A stretch of 64,000 nt of DNA from positions 1,798,001 to 1,862,000 of the forward strand of contig NZ_CP065938.1 of assembly GCF_025232395.1 (NCBI RefSeq), given 5' to 3'. This DNA is from Taurinivorans muris. GTDB lineage: Bacteria > Desulfobacterota > Desulfovibrionia > Desulfovibrionales > Desulfovibrionaceae. The notes under the pieces were generated by a model. It was not told the DNA's origin, did not search any database, and was given only the letters and a program-made list of their open reading frames with translations. Both the position numbers and the translations under genes were made by a program. Shown piece by piece: positions 7,982 through 16,835 of the stretch. Position 1 is the first letter of the stretch; each line of letters opens with the position of its first letter.

Positions 7982-9661
7982 TTAGAGGATTCTGAAATCG
8001 CGGCTTGTGTTGGTTTCGTTGTCAATAACGTGAACGGAGCAAGCCATGCATGGGTCGAAGGAGTGAACGGTACGCAAGATTTCAACTGGACGTTTCGGAT
8101 CTGCGATAGGCGTTCCGATAAGGGCTTCTTCAACAGCGCTCATATTTCCTTTTGCGTCGCGCGGTCCCAAATTCCATGTTGAAGGCACGACAAGCTGGAA
8201 GTTTTTAATCACGCTGTCTTCAATGACGATCCAGTGTGAAAGACCGCCGCGCGGAGCATTGACAATGCCGACGCCTTTGGCGGCAGCCGGAACTTCAGTG
8301 TCAATGCAGATTTTCGTATCGCCTTTGGCGAGGTTTTTCTTGAGTTCTTCAAGCCAAACTTTTACTTGCCGGGTAACGATGAGGCATTCGGAAGCGCGGG
8401 CTGCGGTTCTGCCGAGTGTTGAGAAGAGGTCGGCAGGTTTAAGACCGAGAGCGTTCAAAACAAAATCAATGGTTTCTTTTGTTTCTTTGTGTCCTTGCGC
8501 ATAGGCTACAACCATGCTTGCCAAAGGTCCGGTTTCGATGACCAAGCCGTCGTACCGTGGGGCTTTGAGCCATGAATAACGGTCTGTGTCGCCGATTTTC
8601 GTGAATTTCGGTTTGGTTTCGCCTTCGTACGGATGGCGCGCCTTGTCGCCTTCATACCAGCTATGGCGTACGTGTTCGTCGATTTTGCTGAAATCAATGT
8701 CGTATACTTTGCTCAAGTCGCGGTTTTTCACAAGACCGGGTTTGAACCAGCGGCTGTTTAAATCACGTTCTTTGCCCGGAGCCGGAAATTCGCCGAAAGA
8801 CAAATAGTTTACCGCGCCGCCGCCGAATTGCGCCCAATCTTTGTATGCGCCGCCTACGAGAAGAACATCGGGGATAAGGGTGTTTTCAATGAAATCAATG
8901 GTTTCATTGTACAGTTCCTCGAATTGTTTGAGAGGTTCCTTTTCAAGGCTGTTGTAGCAAGTCACGCCGCCGGCGATAAGGGTTTGCGGATGAGGGTTTT
9001 TGGAGCCGAAAATAGCCATTGCGCGTGCGACTTTCACTTGGATTTTAAGTGCTGCGAGGTAGTGGGCGACAGCAAGCAGGTTTTGCTCCGGAGTGAGATA
9101 GTAGGATGGGTGACCGCCTAAGAAATATGCATTGCTGAAAGGTCCCAATTGTCCGCTTTGCACAAGTTTGCTTACTCTGTCTTTTACTTCCTGCAATTCT
9201 TTTTGGGAAGTCGGTTTTTTAGACACGGATTTTGCAAGTTCGGCTGTTTTTGCGACATCTGCGGTTGTTGCGGAAGCGACATCGACAAAGTCCAAAGCGT
9301 GCAGGTGGTAGAAATGCACAATATGGTCGTGGGCGAAAAGCATGCCGAGCATGATGTTGCGGATATGGGTGGCGTTTGCGGGAATTTCAATGCCCATTGC
9401 GTCTTCCAATGCGCGGGTGGAAGCCAAAGCGTGGGTGTAGGTACATACGCCGCATGTTCTTTGGGTGAAATGCTGCGCGTCGCGCGGGTCGCGGCCGACT
9501 AAAATATTTTCAAGACCGCGGAAAAGCGTTCCGCAGCTTCTTGCATCTTTAATAACACCGTCTTTTACTTCAACTTCAATGCGAAGGTGACCTTCGATAC
9601 GGGTGAGCGGATCAACGACAACCGGTCCGCTGTAATTGCTTTTTGGAGTTACTTGACTCAT
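7982..9661 (-). CDS. hynA: Periplasmic [NiFe] hydrogenase large subunit
   Basis: The catalytic subunit of a group 1 uptake hydrogenase binding the NiFe(CN)2CO site. At 559 residues it is close to the Desulfovibrio HynA proteins. The N-terminal ligand motif is R-T-C-G-V-C, and the C-terminal motif is DPCMACSVH, followed by 15 residues that a maturation endopeptidase would remove after the histidine. The position that is selenocysteine in [NiFeSe] enzymes is an ordinary Cys, so this is the [NiFe] type. It has no signal peptide and is co-exported with the small subunit. It follows hynB by 59 bases in one operon; no maturation protease lies beside it. Confidence 0.96.
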   Translation of the reverse strand: MSQVTPKSNYSGPVVVDPLTRIEGHLRIEVEVKDGVIKDARSCGTLFRGLENILVGRDPRDAQHFTQRTCGVCTYTHALASTRALEDAMGIEIPANATHIRNIMLGMLFAHDHIVHFYHLHALDFVDVASATTADVAKTAELAKSVSKKPTSQKELQEVKDRVSKLVQSGQLGPFSNAYFLGGHPSYYLTPEQNLLAVAHYLAALKIQVKVARAMAIFGSKNPHPQTLIAGGVTCYNSLEKEPLKQFEELYNETIDFIENTLIPDVLLVGGAYKDWAQFGGGAVNYLSFGEFPAPGKERDLNSRWFKPGLVKNRDLSKVYDIDFSKIDEHVRHSWYEGDKARHPYEGETKPKFTKIGDTDRYSWLKAPRYDGLVIETGPLASMVVAYAQGHKETKETIDFVLNALGLKPADLFSTLGRTAARASECLIVTRQVKVWLEELKKNLAKGDTKICIDTEVPAAAKGVGIVNAPRGGLSHWIVIEDSVIKNFQLVVPSTWNLGPRDAKGNMSAVEEALIGTPIADPKRPVEILRTVHSFDPCMACSVHVIDNETNTSRDFRIL

Positions 9662-9720
9662 ATATCAGCTCTCTTTAATAATAACGTTATGCCATTTGGC
9701 GTAAAAATTTTTGATAAGGA

Positions 9721-10671
9721 TTATGCTTCATAGAATGGAGATAAGCTGTCCCAGAAATCCGGTTCGCTGCAGCCGATGCATGGGTGCCCGCCTTTGACCG
9801 GCCAGCTCACTTCGTTAAAAAGGACTTTCGGGCAGTTGTTGTAAGTGCTTGGACCTTTGCAGCCAAGCTCGTACAGACACCAGCCGTTTTTGGCTTCTTC
9901 GGAATCAAAGGAAGGGGCAAATTCGCCGGCTTCAAAGTGAGGCAGGCGTTCGCATTGGTCGTGGACGGTTTCGCCAAAGAACATAAGAGGGCGGTTGTTG
10001 TCGTCAAGTTCGACTTCTTTTCCTTGCAGAAGTGCTACCAATGCGCCTACCATGTTGAGCGGATTTGGCGGACAGCCTGCAATGTTGATTGCATTGACGC
10101 CAAATTCGCCGTAACAATCATTGAGGCCTTTCGCTCCGGTTGGGTTTGGTGCTGCGGCTTGCACACCGCCGAAAGCGGCGCATGTGCCGATAGCGACGAC
10201 AGCTTTCGCTTTTGTGAGGATTTTTTTGCAGTTGTCATACATGGTATGTCCTGCGATTGTGCCGAAAATGCCGTCTTGGGCGGTAGGAATGGCGCCTTCC
10301 ACCAAGCAGATGAAACCGTCGGGGTGGTTGATCGCTTCTTCAAGGGATTTTTCCGCCATTTCACCAGAAGCTTGCATAAGGGTTTCGTGGTATTCAAGGG
10401 AAATGGTGTCAAATAAAATCGCGTCGAGCAAAGGTTGATAGGTACGAAGCAATGCTTCGGAACAACCGGTGCATTCTGCGTTGTGAAGATAAACAACGAC
10501 AGGACGTTTGCCTTGGGTAAGAGCTTTTGCGATGGATGGCGCCATGGATGGGGCGAGTCCCATCGCTACGGCGACAGCGGAACAGAATTTAAGAAAATCG
10601 CGGCGGGAAACGCCATTTTGTTCAAGACGTTCTTCAACTCCGTCTTTTCCAAGTCCAATGGAGAAACGCAT
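9721..10671 (-). CDS. hynB: Periplasmic [NiFe] hydrogenase small subunit, Tat-exported
   Basis: The electron-transfer subunit carrying three Fe-S clusters and passing electrons to periplasmic cytochrome c3. The twin-arginine signal SRRDFLKF (residues 22-29) is followed by a hydrophobic stretch ending near ALTQGK. The proximal-cluster motif ECTGC is at residues 66-70, and further Cys/His ligands follow ([41 protein letters not shown]). At 316 residues it matches Desulfovibrio HynB. The start is supported by GGAGG upstream. It is first in the hynB-hynA operon, which is divergent from the solute-binding protein gene, with a 257-bp region between them. Confidence 0.96.
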   Translation of the reverse strand: MRFSIGLGKDGVEERLEQNGVSRRDFLKFCSAVAVAMGLAPSMAPSIAKALTQGKRPVVVYLHNAECTGCSEALLRTYQPLLDAILFDTISLEYHETLMQASGEMAEKSLEEAINHPDGFICLVEGAIPTAQDGIFGTIAGHTMYDNCKKILTKAKAVVAIGTCAAFGGVQAAAPNPTGAKGLNDCYGEFGVNAINIAGCPPNPLNMVGALVALLQGKEVELDDNNRPLMFFGETVHDQCERLPHFEAGEFAPSFDSEEAKNGWCLYELGCKGPSTYNNCPKVLFNEVSWPVKGGHPCIGCSEPDFWDSLSPFYEA

Positions 10672-10928
10672 AAGTAGCCTCCGTATAAGTTTTTATAAAA
10701 GGGAAAGAAGTAAAACTTCTTAAATAGTTATTGCATAACTTTACTTTTAAAAACGGATTGCGTCAAGAAGTTAGGGCTTTATTTTGTCTTTTATTGAAAC
10801 TAAATGAAATATGAGCAAGAAAAACTTTTTTTCACAATTATGATGTATGCATTATCAGGTGAAATTTGCTTTTGCATTTTTTTTAAATTCATTATATGAA
10901 GAAACGGTATTTTTCTTTTGGAGGATGT

Positions 10929-12050
10929 ATGAAAAAAATAACATGGTTTGCGTTTTTGGGACTATGCTTATTCGCCTGGACCGGAGCGGCGTTTGCCGAA
11001 AATATCAAGATCGGTCTGATGTGTCCCCTTACCGGCGGCTGGACAAGCGAAGGCAAGGATATGGAACGCATTGTCAGCTTATTGGCTGAAGAAGTGAATA
11101 AAAACGGCGGAATTAACGGAAAACAGATTGAACTTGTCATCGAAGACGATGCCGGTGACCCGAGAAGCGCCGCTTTAGCCGCGCAGAAACTGGCTTCCAA
11201 TGAAGTTGTCGCCGTAATCGGCACGTATGGTTCCGCCGTGACGGAAGCTACCCAAAATATTTATGACGAATCGGAAATTTTGCAGATAGGCACAGGTTCG
11301 ACCAGCGTCCGCCTTACGGAAAAAGGGCTCGATTATTTCTTCAGAACATGTCCCCGTGATGATGAGCAAGGCATTGTCGCCGCGCGCTATATTCAAAAGC
11401 TCGGCTATAAGAATGTCGCCATTGTGCATGACAATTCTTCCTATTCCAGCGGCTTGGCGGAAGAAAGCCGCGCCGAACTTGAAAAACTCGGTATCAATGT
11501 TGTTTTTTACGACGCCCTCACGCCGAAAGAAAGGGATTATTCTCCGATTTTAACCAAAATCAAAGCCGTAAATCCGGATCTTATTTTCTTTACCGCCTAT
11601 TATCCGGAAGCGGGCTTGCTGCTCCGTCAAAAATCGGAAATGGGCTGGGATGTGCCCATGATCGGCGGCGACGCTGTCAATAATCTCGATCTTCTGAAGA
11701 TTGCGGGAAAATCCGCTGAAGGCTTTTTGTTCGTAAGCCCTCCGGTTCTGAAAGACTTCAGCACGGAACAAGGCAAAGCTTTTCTTAATGCGTATAAAGC
11801 CAAATATGACGATACGCTGCCCCAATCCGTTTGGGCTGTTTTGGCGGGGGACGCGTTCAATGTTCTGGTGGAAGCGCTGAAAAATACGGAACCTGACGCC
11901 GAAGCGCTTTCTGCATACTTGAAAAATGATTTGGGCGAATATGAAGGTATTACGGGAACGTTCGGTTTCAACCAAAAGGGCGACCGTGTTGGTCCTTTGT
12001 ACAGATTGTATGAAGTGGATAAAAACGGAAATTTCGTGATCAAAGAATAA
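10929..12050 (+). CDS. ABC transporter solute-binding protein, branched-chain amino acid (LivJ) type
   Basis: A 373-residue exported protein. The start at 10929 follows CTTTTGGAGGATGT; a longer frame from 10896 is less likely. The signal peptide is cleaved after a hydrophobic segment ending TGAAFAE. The mature part begins IKIGLMCPLTGGW, typical of type I periplasmic binding proteins of the Leu/Ile/Val family. Such proteins bind hydrophobic amino acids, amides or aromatic acids and deliver them to LivHMGF permeases. No permease or ATPase gene is nearby, so it is an orphan here. The gene ends at a terminator (12078-12108). Confidence 0.9.
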   Translation: MKKITWFAFLGLCLFAWTGAAFAENIKIGLMCPLTGGWTSEGKDMERIVSLLAEEVNKNGGINGKQIELVIEDDAGDPRSAALAAQKLASNEVVAVIGTYGSAVTEATQNIYDESEILQIGTGSTSVRLTEKGLDYFFRTCPRDDEQGIVAARYIQKLGYKNVAIVHDNSSYSSGLAEESRAELEKLGINVVFYDALTPKERDYSPILTKIKAVNPDLIFFTAYYPEAGLLLRQKSEMGWDVPMIGGDAVNNLDLLKIAGKSAEGFLFVSPPVLKDFSTEQGKAFLNAYKAKYDDTLPQSVWAVLAGDAFNVLVEALKNTEPDAEALSAYLKNDLGEYEGITGTFGFNQKGDRVGPLYRLYEVDKNGNFVIKE

Positions 12051-12077
12051 TCATATTGTGATTACAGTATATTGAAA

Positions 12078-12108
12078 TAAAAAAGGGCATAGGGATATGC
12101 TCTTTTTT
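12078..12108 (+). terminator. Intrinsic terminator after the solute-binding protein
   Basis: AAAAAAGGGCATA and TATGCTCTTTTTT form a hairpin followed by T residues. Confidence 0.8.
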
Positions 12109-12126
12109 ATTGCTTTTTAAAAAAAG

Positions 12127-12173
12127 AAAACATGCCCGAATCAATTCCAAATCAATTTCAAGGCATGTTTTTT
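12127..12173 (-). terminator. Probable terminator after the universal stress gene
   Basis: AAAACATGCC and GGCATGTTTTTT form 10-bp arms around a loop of about 25 nt containing a short direct repeat (ATCAATT). The A-tract gives a U-run on the minus strand. Confidence 0.6.
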
Positions 12174-12199
12174 ATGTGTCAATAACAGTCAGACAACGG

Positions 12200-12661
12200 T
12201 TAGCCGTTGTTTTCAGTCAAGTTTGCGGGGCGGATGGTAAGAACCGGAATTTTTGATTGGGTGACGACTTTTTCTGCGACGGAACCGAATAAAATTCTGT
12301 CAATGCCTTTGCGTCCGTGCGTACCCATAACGATGATGTCCGCATTGTATTTGTCAGCTGCCGCAAGAATTTCTTCCGTGGCGTACCCGACAACCACATC
12401 GGCTTCGACTTCAACGCCTTCAAAGTGTTTCGCCACAAATTCAGCCATGCTGTTTTCCGCACCGGTGACGATTTCGCCGACAAAGCCGTCAATAGTGCTG
12501 GGCGCCACATGAAAGCCGGTATATTGGGTCATGGTCGGAGCGACATACATTGCATAAATCTTTGCGCCGGATAATTTTGCAAGCATGGAGGCTTCTTCTG
12601 CCACTACTTGGCTGTGTTCCGATAAATCCAATGCACATAAAATAGTTTTTAATGATGGCAT
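12200..12661 (-). CDS. Universal stress protein, UspA family
   Basis: A single-domain Usp protein of 153 residues. The C-terminal signature GTHGRKGIDRILFGS gives the G-x2-G-x9-G-S/T pattern of the ATP-binding Usp subgroup. It is cytoplasmic with no signal peptide. The family has roles in starvation and oxidative-stress survival; a specific role cannot be read here. It stands alone, facing the solute-binding protein gene, and is followed by its own terminator. Confidence 0.93.
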   Translation of the reverse strand: MPSLKTILCALDLSEHSQVVAEEASMLAKLSGAKIYAMYVAPTMTQYTGFHVAPSTIDGFVGEIVTGAENSMAEFVAKHFEGVEVEADVVVGYATEEILAAADKYNADIIVMGTHGRKGIDRILFGSVAEKVVTQSKIPVLTIRPANLTENNG

Positions 12662-12747
12662 AATGCACCTCTTTTCATAGATTTTGTTTCATCATACTCT
12701 TTGCGGCGGATCTTGTCAATAAACACGGGGCAAGTTCCGGGCAAGCA

Positions 12748-13077
12748 TCACAAATCCCCTTTTGCGTCAAGATAAACGCTTACTATGTCTTCCGTGCCGT
12801 TCGCTTCGCTTTCAAGCTGCGCTTCGCGCATAAGGCGTCCGATATACTGGAGCTGGCGCCTTTTCGCTTCTTTGCTTTTCAGTTTTCTGTATTCTGCGAA
12901 GGCATGTTCCAAATCTTCGGTAAGGGGCAACAGGGCGAGCTTGGCGGGAGCCAAACCGGCAAGTTCCTCGCCTAGTTTTTGCAGTTCCGTGCTGTCCCGC
13001 TTTTTTTGCGAGCGGCTGATACGGTTTTCATCGCCGCTTGTGTTTTCCTGATATTGATAGCGGTTTTTTTTAGCCAT
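12748..13077 (-). CDS. darP: Ribosome biogenesis protein DarP/YjgA family (DUF615)
   Basis: A 109-residue basic protein. The segments SRSQKKRDSTELQKLGEEL, LPLTEDL and RRQLQYIGRLMRE are diagnostic of the DUF615 family, whose E. coli member associates with late 50S assembly intermediates. It is shorter than the E. coli protein (~183 aa), as is common outside gammaproteobacteria. Its ATG overlaps the stop of the upstream gene (13077-13466) by one base (TAATG), indicating translational coupling. Confidence 0.85.
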   Translation of the reverse strand: MAKKNRYQYQENTSGDENRISRSQKKRDSTELQKLGEELAGLAPAKLALLPLTEDLEHAFAEYRKLKSKEAKRRQLQYIGRLMREAQLESEANGTEDIVSVYLDAKGDL

Positions 13078-13466
13078 TATTGTTTCCGTCCGTTTTTATT
13101 GAATTCCATTTCAAAATTGCGCAATTCCTCCGCTTCCAGATTTTCCAGCTTTTCGGCAAGCCAGCCTAAAAGCGCCCGTGCCGTGTGCCGGTTGATTAAG
13201 ACTTTCGCGTTGATTTTGCGTGTGACAATCCGGGTGTCTTCTTCCGTAAGGGTTATTTCCGGTCCGAACGAACCGTCTGGTTTGAGATAGCGTTCGGAAT
13301 TTGTGGGAATTTTATCTTGTTCGGTATAAAAATTGATTTCAATTTCCCCTTGGGGGTTGATTCCCCCCCAAACGCCATGGGCGTATTGCATAGCGAGATT
13401 GCTTTCTTCCTGATATTCATAGCGGATTTTATTCGGCAGCTGCGATTTGTTCATTTTGTTTTTCAT
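13077..13466 (-). CDS. Small uncharacterised protein, possibly DUF3467-like
   Basis: A 129-residue protein. The start at 13466 is chosen because TGAGG lies 5-6 bases upstream; a longer frame to 13586 lacks such a site and crosses the promoter of the divergent gene. An N-terminal YANGV-like strand (QYAHGVWGG) and a C-terminal helix with NRHTARALLGWLAEKLENLE recall DUF3467 proteins, but this is from memory of the pattern and only moderately secure. It is translationally coupled to darP, so a link to translation or ribosome assembly is possible. Cytoplasmic, no membrane segment. Confidence 0.65.
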   Translation of the reverse strand: MKNKMNKSQLPNKIRYEYQEESNLAMQYAHGVWGGINPQGEIEINFYTEQDKIPTNSERYLKPDGSFGPEITLTEEDTRIVTRKINAKVLINRHTARALLGWLAEKLENLEAEELRNFEMEFNKNGRKQ

Positions 13467-13606
13467 AAAAACCTCATGTAAGTTTTCGCTCTTGCATTTT
13501 TGCATTTTACTTTGCATGACAAGGAATGTAAAGGCATATAAATTATGTGTTTGACACCTCGCATAAAGCGTATATACTGTTCTCATACTTTATCTATGAG
13601 GATTAT

Positions 13607-14161
13607 ATGGCGAATTACACAAAAGAAGTGCTCAAGGTCCAGCCTTATTTCGATATGGAAGCCGTCATGGCTCTTTTGCAGGAAACCCGGCTCGGCGGAC
13701 AGGTTCTGGAAGATATGGTGCATACTTTCGAACGTGTGGCGAAAGAGCTGAACAGCGTTGTTTTAAAAACGGAAAAAGGCGATTATCTGGTTGTTTGGCT
13801 GAATGAAAAAGCGGAACAGGAAGCGGATGAGCTTTTTGCGAAAGACCCTGAAAAAGGGTTCCGTTTCAACTGTATCGGGCAAAGCATCATTATGAACGCC
13901 GTGTATCAAATCTTGCCCGAAGTGGAACAAGCGGGCTGTGCCCCCTGCCCCGTTCCCAACGAAAGCATTGCGGAAGCTTTGAAAGCGGAAAATATTCCTT
14001 ATCTTGACGGTGAGCCTACTTTGGTACGCCGTTTCAGCGTTTTGACTTCTCTGCCTTTCAGAGGGGCTTGCGAAATTTGCTATTTGCGTGAAGCTTGTCC
14101 GAAAGCGAACGGGCAAAGCGATAATTTCCATTCCGTCGAATTGCCCGGTTATCAAGAATAG
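13607..14161 (+). CDS. Uncharacterised cysteine-motif protein
   Basis: A 184-residue soluble protein that I do not recognise. ATG 13607 follows TGAGGATTAT; the longer frame from 13547 has no ribosome site. Four or more cysteines cluster in the C-terminal half (CAPCP near residue 111 and CEICYLREACPK near 160), in a pattern that could bind zinc or an Fe-S cluster. It is transcribed in the same direction as dgkA and the aminotransferase, with a 53-bp gap, so it may head that operon. Confidence 0.6.
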   Translation: MANYTKEVLKVQPYFDMEAVMALLQETRLGGQVLEDMVHTFERVAKELNSVVLKTEKGDYLVVWLNEKAEQEADELFAKDPEKGFRFNCIGQSIIMNAVYQILPEVEQAGCAPCPVPNESIAEALKAENIPYLDGEPTLVRRFSVLTSLPFRGACEICYLREACPKANGQSDNFHSVELPGYQE

Positions 14162-14214
14162 CTGCGATTTTTTCAGCCGGTACGTTTGAACATATCTGCA
14201 TAAGGGAAATGGTT

Positions 14215-14628
14215 ATGGAAAAAAAGACAGGTTTTTTTAATGGAATAGTGCATATCTTTTACGCGCTCAGTTACTCCTTACAGGGCATTTTGACGGGCTT
14301 GCGGGTGAGCGTCGCCATACGGCAGGAATGTTTCATATTGGTTCTTTTGGGCTTTTTAGGGTGGTATACGGATAAATATTGGTTTTTAACCTCAATATCC
14401 GTTGCCGGATGGCTTTTGGTCATTGTGGCTGAACTTTTTAATTCCGCCATTGAAGAAGCTCTCGATTTAATTACCCATGAATATTCGGTACGGGTGAAAG
14501 CCGCCAAGGATATGGGGTCCGCCGCCGTTTTTATTCTGATTATGATCAATATTTACGGACAGGCGCTTATTTACGCTCCGGAATTGTATCAGCTGATTAA
14601 TTACGCAAAAACATATTTGAATAAGTAG
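14215..14628 (+). CDS. dgkA: Diacylglycerol kinase
   Basis: A 137-residue integral membrane kinase with three predicted helices that recycles diacylglycerol to phosphatidic acid at the inner membrane. The conserved block WLLVIVAELFNSAIEEALD contains the catalytic Glu and Asn-Ser-Ala-Ile-Glu motif of the prokaryotic DgkA family. Of two in-frame ATGs, 14215 is favoured because AAGGGA lies 8 bases upstream, while 14209 would be too close. The aminotransferase gene begins 8 bases after its stop, so the two are likely cotranscribed. Confidence 0.93.
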   Translation: MEKKTGFFNGIVHIFYALSYSLQGILTGLRVSVAIRQECFILVLLGFLGWYTDKYWFLTSISVAGWLLVIVAELFNSAIEEALDLITHEYSVRVKAAKDMGSAAVFILIMINIYGQALIYAPELYQLINYAKTYLNK

Positions 14629-14636
14629 GATTGGAA

Positions 14637-15830
14637 ATGCAAAATCATTTACGCCTTTTAACTCCCGGACCCACGGCGATTCCGGACAGAGTGCGCCTTG
14701 CGATGGCTATGCCCATGATACATCACAGGAAGCCTGAATTCAAAGCTGTCTTGGAAGAAACACGGTTTTATCTTAAAAAACTTTTCGGCACGGAGCAAGA
14801 AGTTTTGCCCTTGGCAAGTTCCGGGACGGGAGCGATGACCGCGGCTGTCATCAATTTATTCAGCCGTGGTGAAAAAATCCTTGTGGCGCAAGCGGGAAAA
14901 TTCGGGGAACGCTGGCGTTCCATCGCACAGGTGCAGGGCTTGGAAATCGTTGAAATTGCGAAGCCTTGGGGAGAGGCGGTTTTAGCTGAAGATATTGAAG
15001 CGGTTTTGAAACAGCATGCCGATATAAAAGGTGTTTGCATTCAAATTTGCGAAACCTCCACGGGGGTTATGCACCCTATTCATGAAATTGCGAAAATAAC
15101 GCGGAAATATGATGTCTTGCTTGTTGCCGACGGTATTTCGTCCGTGGGAATTTCTCCTGCGCCTATGGACGAATGGGGGATTGACGTTCTTTTAACCGGT
15201 TCGCAGAAAGGGCTTATGGTGCCGGCAGGTCTTTCGCTGCTTGCTTTTTCGGAAAAAGCGTGGAAAAAAGCCGAACAAACGGAAACAAGCTGTTTTTATT
15301 TCAATTTGAAAGCGGAACTTAAGAACGTGTTGAAAAATCAAACCAATTTCAGTTCTCCGGTTTCGCTGATTGTGGGCTTGAAAGAAGCTCTTGCCATGAT
15401 TTTTGAGGATTCAGGACACGGGGGCTGCGGAGGCTTGGACGCTCTTTATCAAAAGCACTTCGCCCTTGCGCAGATGACCAGAGCGGGAATAAAAGCCATG
15501 GGGCTCGAGCCCTTTGCGAAAACGTATTACGCATGGGGACTCACTTCCGTCGCAATGCCTCAGAACGTTTCAGGCAGCGAACTGGTCGGTCTTGCGGCGA
15601 AAGAAACAGGCGTGGTTATCGCAGCAGGGCAGGAGCCTATGAAAGATGAGATGATACGCCTCGCCCACATGGGACATGTGGATTTTGGGGATATGCTTGC
15701 CGGGCTTTATGCCGTTGCGAGAAGTTTGCCTCAAAAACCTGCTGCTTTTGATAACGCTTATATGAGCATAGCCATGCAGGCGTATGAGAATGCTCCGGCA
15801 TATCCGAAAAATGGTGTCGCAGGCGCATAA
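14637..15830 (+). CDS. Class V aminotransferase (alanine/serine-glyoxylate type)
   Basis: A PLP enzyme of 397 residues. LTPGPTAIP at the N-terminus and the PLP lysine in TGSQKGLMVPAGL are hallmarks of the alanine-glyoxylate/serine-glyoxylate/PucG subgroup. VADGISSVG supplies the PLP-binding Asp. Members transaminate small amino acids with glyoxylate or pyruvate in the cytoplasm, so the exact substrate cannot be assigned. ATG 14637 has AGGA six bases upstream; an in-frame TTG at 14631 overlaps that site. The next gene starts 10 bases after the stop. Confidence 0.88.
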   Translation: MQNHLRLLTPGPTAIPDRVRLAMAMPMIHHRKPEFKAVLEETRFYLKKLFGTEQEVLPLASSGTGAMTAAVINLFSRGEKILVAQAGKFGERWRSIAQVQGLEIVEIAKPWGEAVLAEDIEAVLKQHADIKGVCIQICETSTGVMHPIHEIAKITRKYDVLLVADGISSVGISPAPMDEWGIDVLLTGSQKGLMVPAGLSLLAFSEKAWKKAEQTETSCFYFNLKAELKNVLKNQTNFSSPVSLIVGLKEALAMIFEDSGHGGCGGLDALYQKHFALAQMTRAGIKAMGLEPFAKTYYAWGLTSVAMPQNVSGSELVGLAAKETGVVIAAGQEPMKDEMIRLAHMGHVDFGDMLAGLYAVARSLPQKPAAFDNAYMSIAMQAYENAPAYPKNGVAGA

Positions 15831-15840
15831 TCGGTGCGGT

Positions 15841-16719
15841 ATGAAAATTTTTTGGATTTTTGTTTTTATTTTGCTCTTTGGACAGGAAATATCAGCCGAA
15901 GAGCCTTCTTTTTATGAAGAATTCGACCCGCGGTCGGCATTGGAAGAAGAAAGCCGTGCGGAACATGCTAAACAGCCTGCCGCAGAAAACAATGCAGAGC
16001 AAAGCCCGGAGGATTTTCAGGAAGATTTTTTCCTCACGGATGAAAAACACGCTCATTTTACAGCCGATAACGAACAATACGCTTTAGCCGATTCCATGCT
16101 TAATCAGACATGGCGGATTTTAGTGAGGAAATCGGATAAAAAAGCGTACGGCAAACTTTGGCAGGGACATAAGATTTGGCTTGAAAGCGGCAGGAATGAC
16201 GTTGCGAATACGTTTAAAGAGCAAGTGCCCGCCATTCCGGAAGACCATGCCTTTATGCTCGCAACAGTGGCGAAAACACAGGAATTAGCCCAAAAAATTT
16301 GGCATGAGCCGGTGCTCGGACGTTATGTCAAAGGGGAAACCTTTGTTACGCTGACCGAGGAAGATGAAAAGGTTTTTCTGCAGGGTTACGGCACTGTTCC
16401 TTTATTTATGGGAAAGAGCGCCGAAGCGAAACCGCAGGAAAGCGCGGTCAGCAATGCGAAATTGGAGCAGGAAAAAACGCTTGCTGAAAAAGATGCGGTG
16501 AATGCGGAAAACAGGAAAAATGAACCCTTAGCAAACACAAAAACAATGCCTCAGCTTTTTTTTCGCGCTGAGCTTCCGGAAGACGGAAAACTGTGGCTTG
16601 CCCTTTCGACCGTGAACGGGCAGAAGCTGTATTTGCTCACCATGCAGGACAGCCTTTGCATAGTTCATGCGCCTGCCCTTTTTCCTCTTGATTTCAACGG
16701 CGTTTTCGCAAGAAAATGA
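15841..16719 (+). CDS. Uncharacterised exported protein
   Basis: A 292-residue protein starting MKIFWIFVFILLFGQEISAEE, a clear Sec signal peptide with likely cleavage before EEP. The mature N-terminal region is acidic and Glu/Ala-rich and is probably disordered. A central Trp-containing part (MLNQTWRILVRK, KIWLESGRND) may be a lysozyme-inhibitor-like or DUF1311-like domain, but this is uncertain. Another low-complexity Lys/Glu segment precedes a short C-terminal beta region. It lies right behind the aminotransferase gene with a poor ribosome site. No function is proposed. Confidence 0.65.
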   Translation: MKIFWIFVFILLFGQEISAEEPSFYEEFDPRSALEEESRAEHAKQPAAENNAEQSPEDFQEDFFLTDEKHAHFTADNEQYALADSMLNQTWRILVRKSDKKAYGKLWQGHKIWLESGRNDVANTFKEQVPAIPEDHAFMLATVAKTQELAQKIWHEPVLGRYVKGETFVTLTEEDEKVFLQGYGTVPLFMGKSAEAKPQESAVSNAKLEQEKTLAEKDAVNAENRKNEPLANTKTMPQLFFRAELPEDGKLWLALSTVNGQKLYLLTMQDSLCIVHAPALFPLDFNGVFARK

Positions 16720-16835
16720 GTTGCCTGCCATGGTTTCTGATTTACATCATTTTGCGCCATGTCCCGTTCATCGGTTTCACCCGTTCGGCAAACGGGGCAT
16801 GGCGCGTATACATGTTTATCGGGATACCCGTTTTT

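Noticed and set aside
8007-8035. [NiFeSe] hydrogenase with selenocysteine
   Set aside because: The DPCxxC motif has ordinary Cys codons and no in-frame TGA, so the enzyme is the [NiFe] type.
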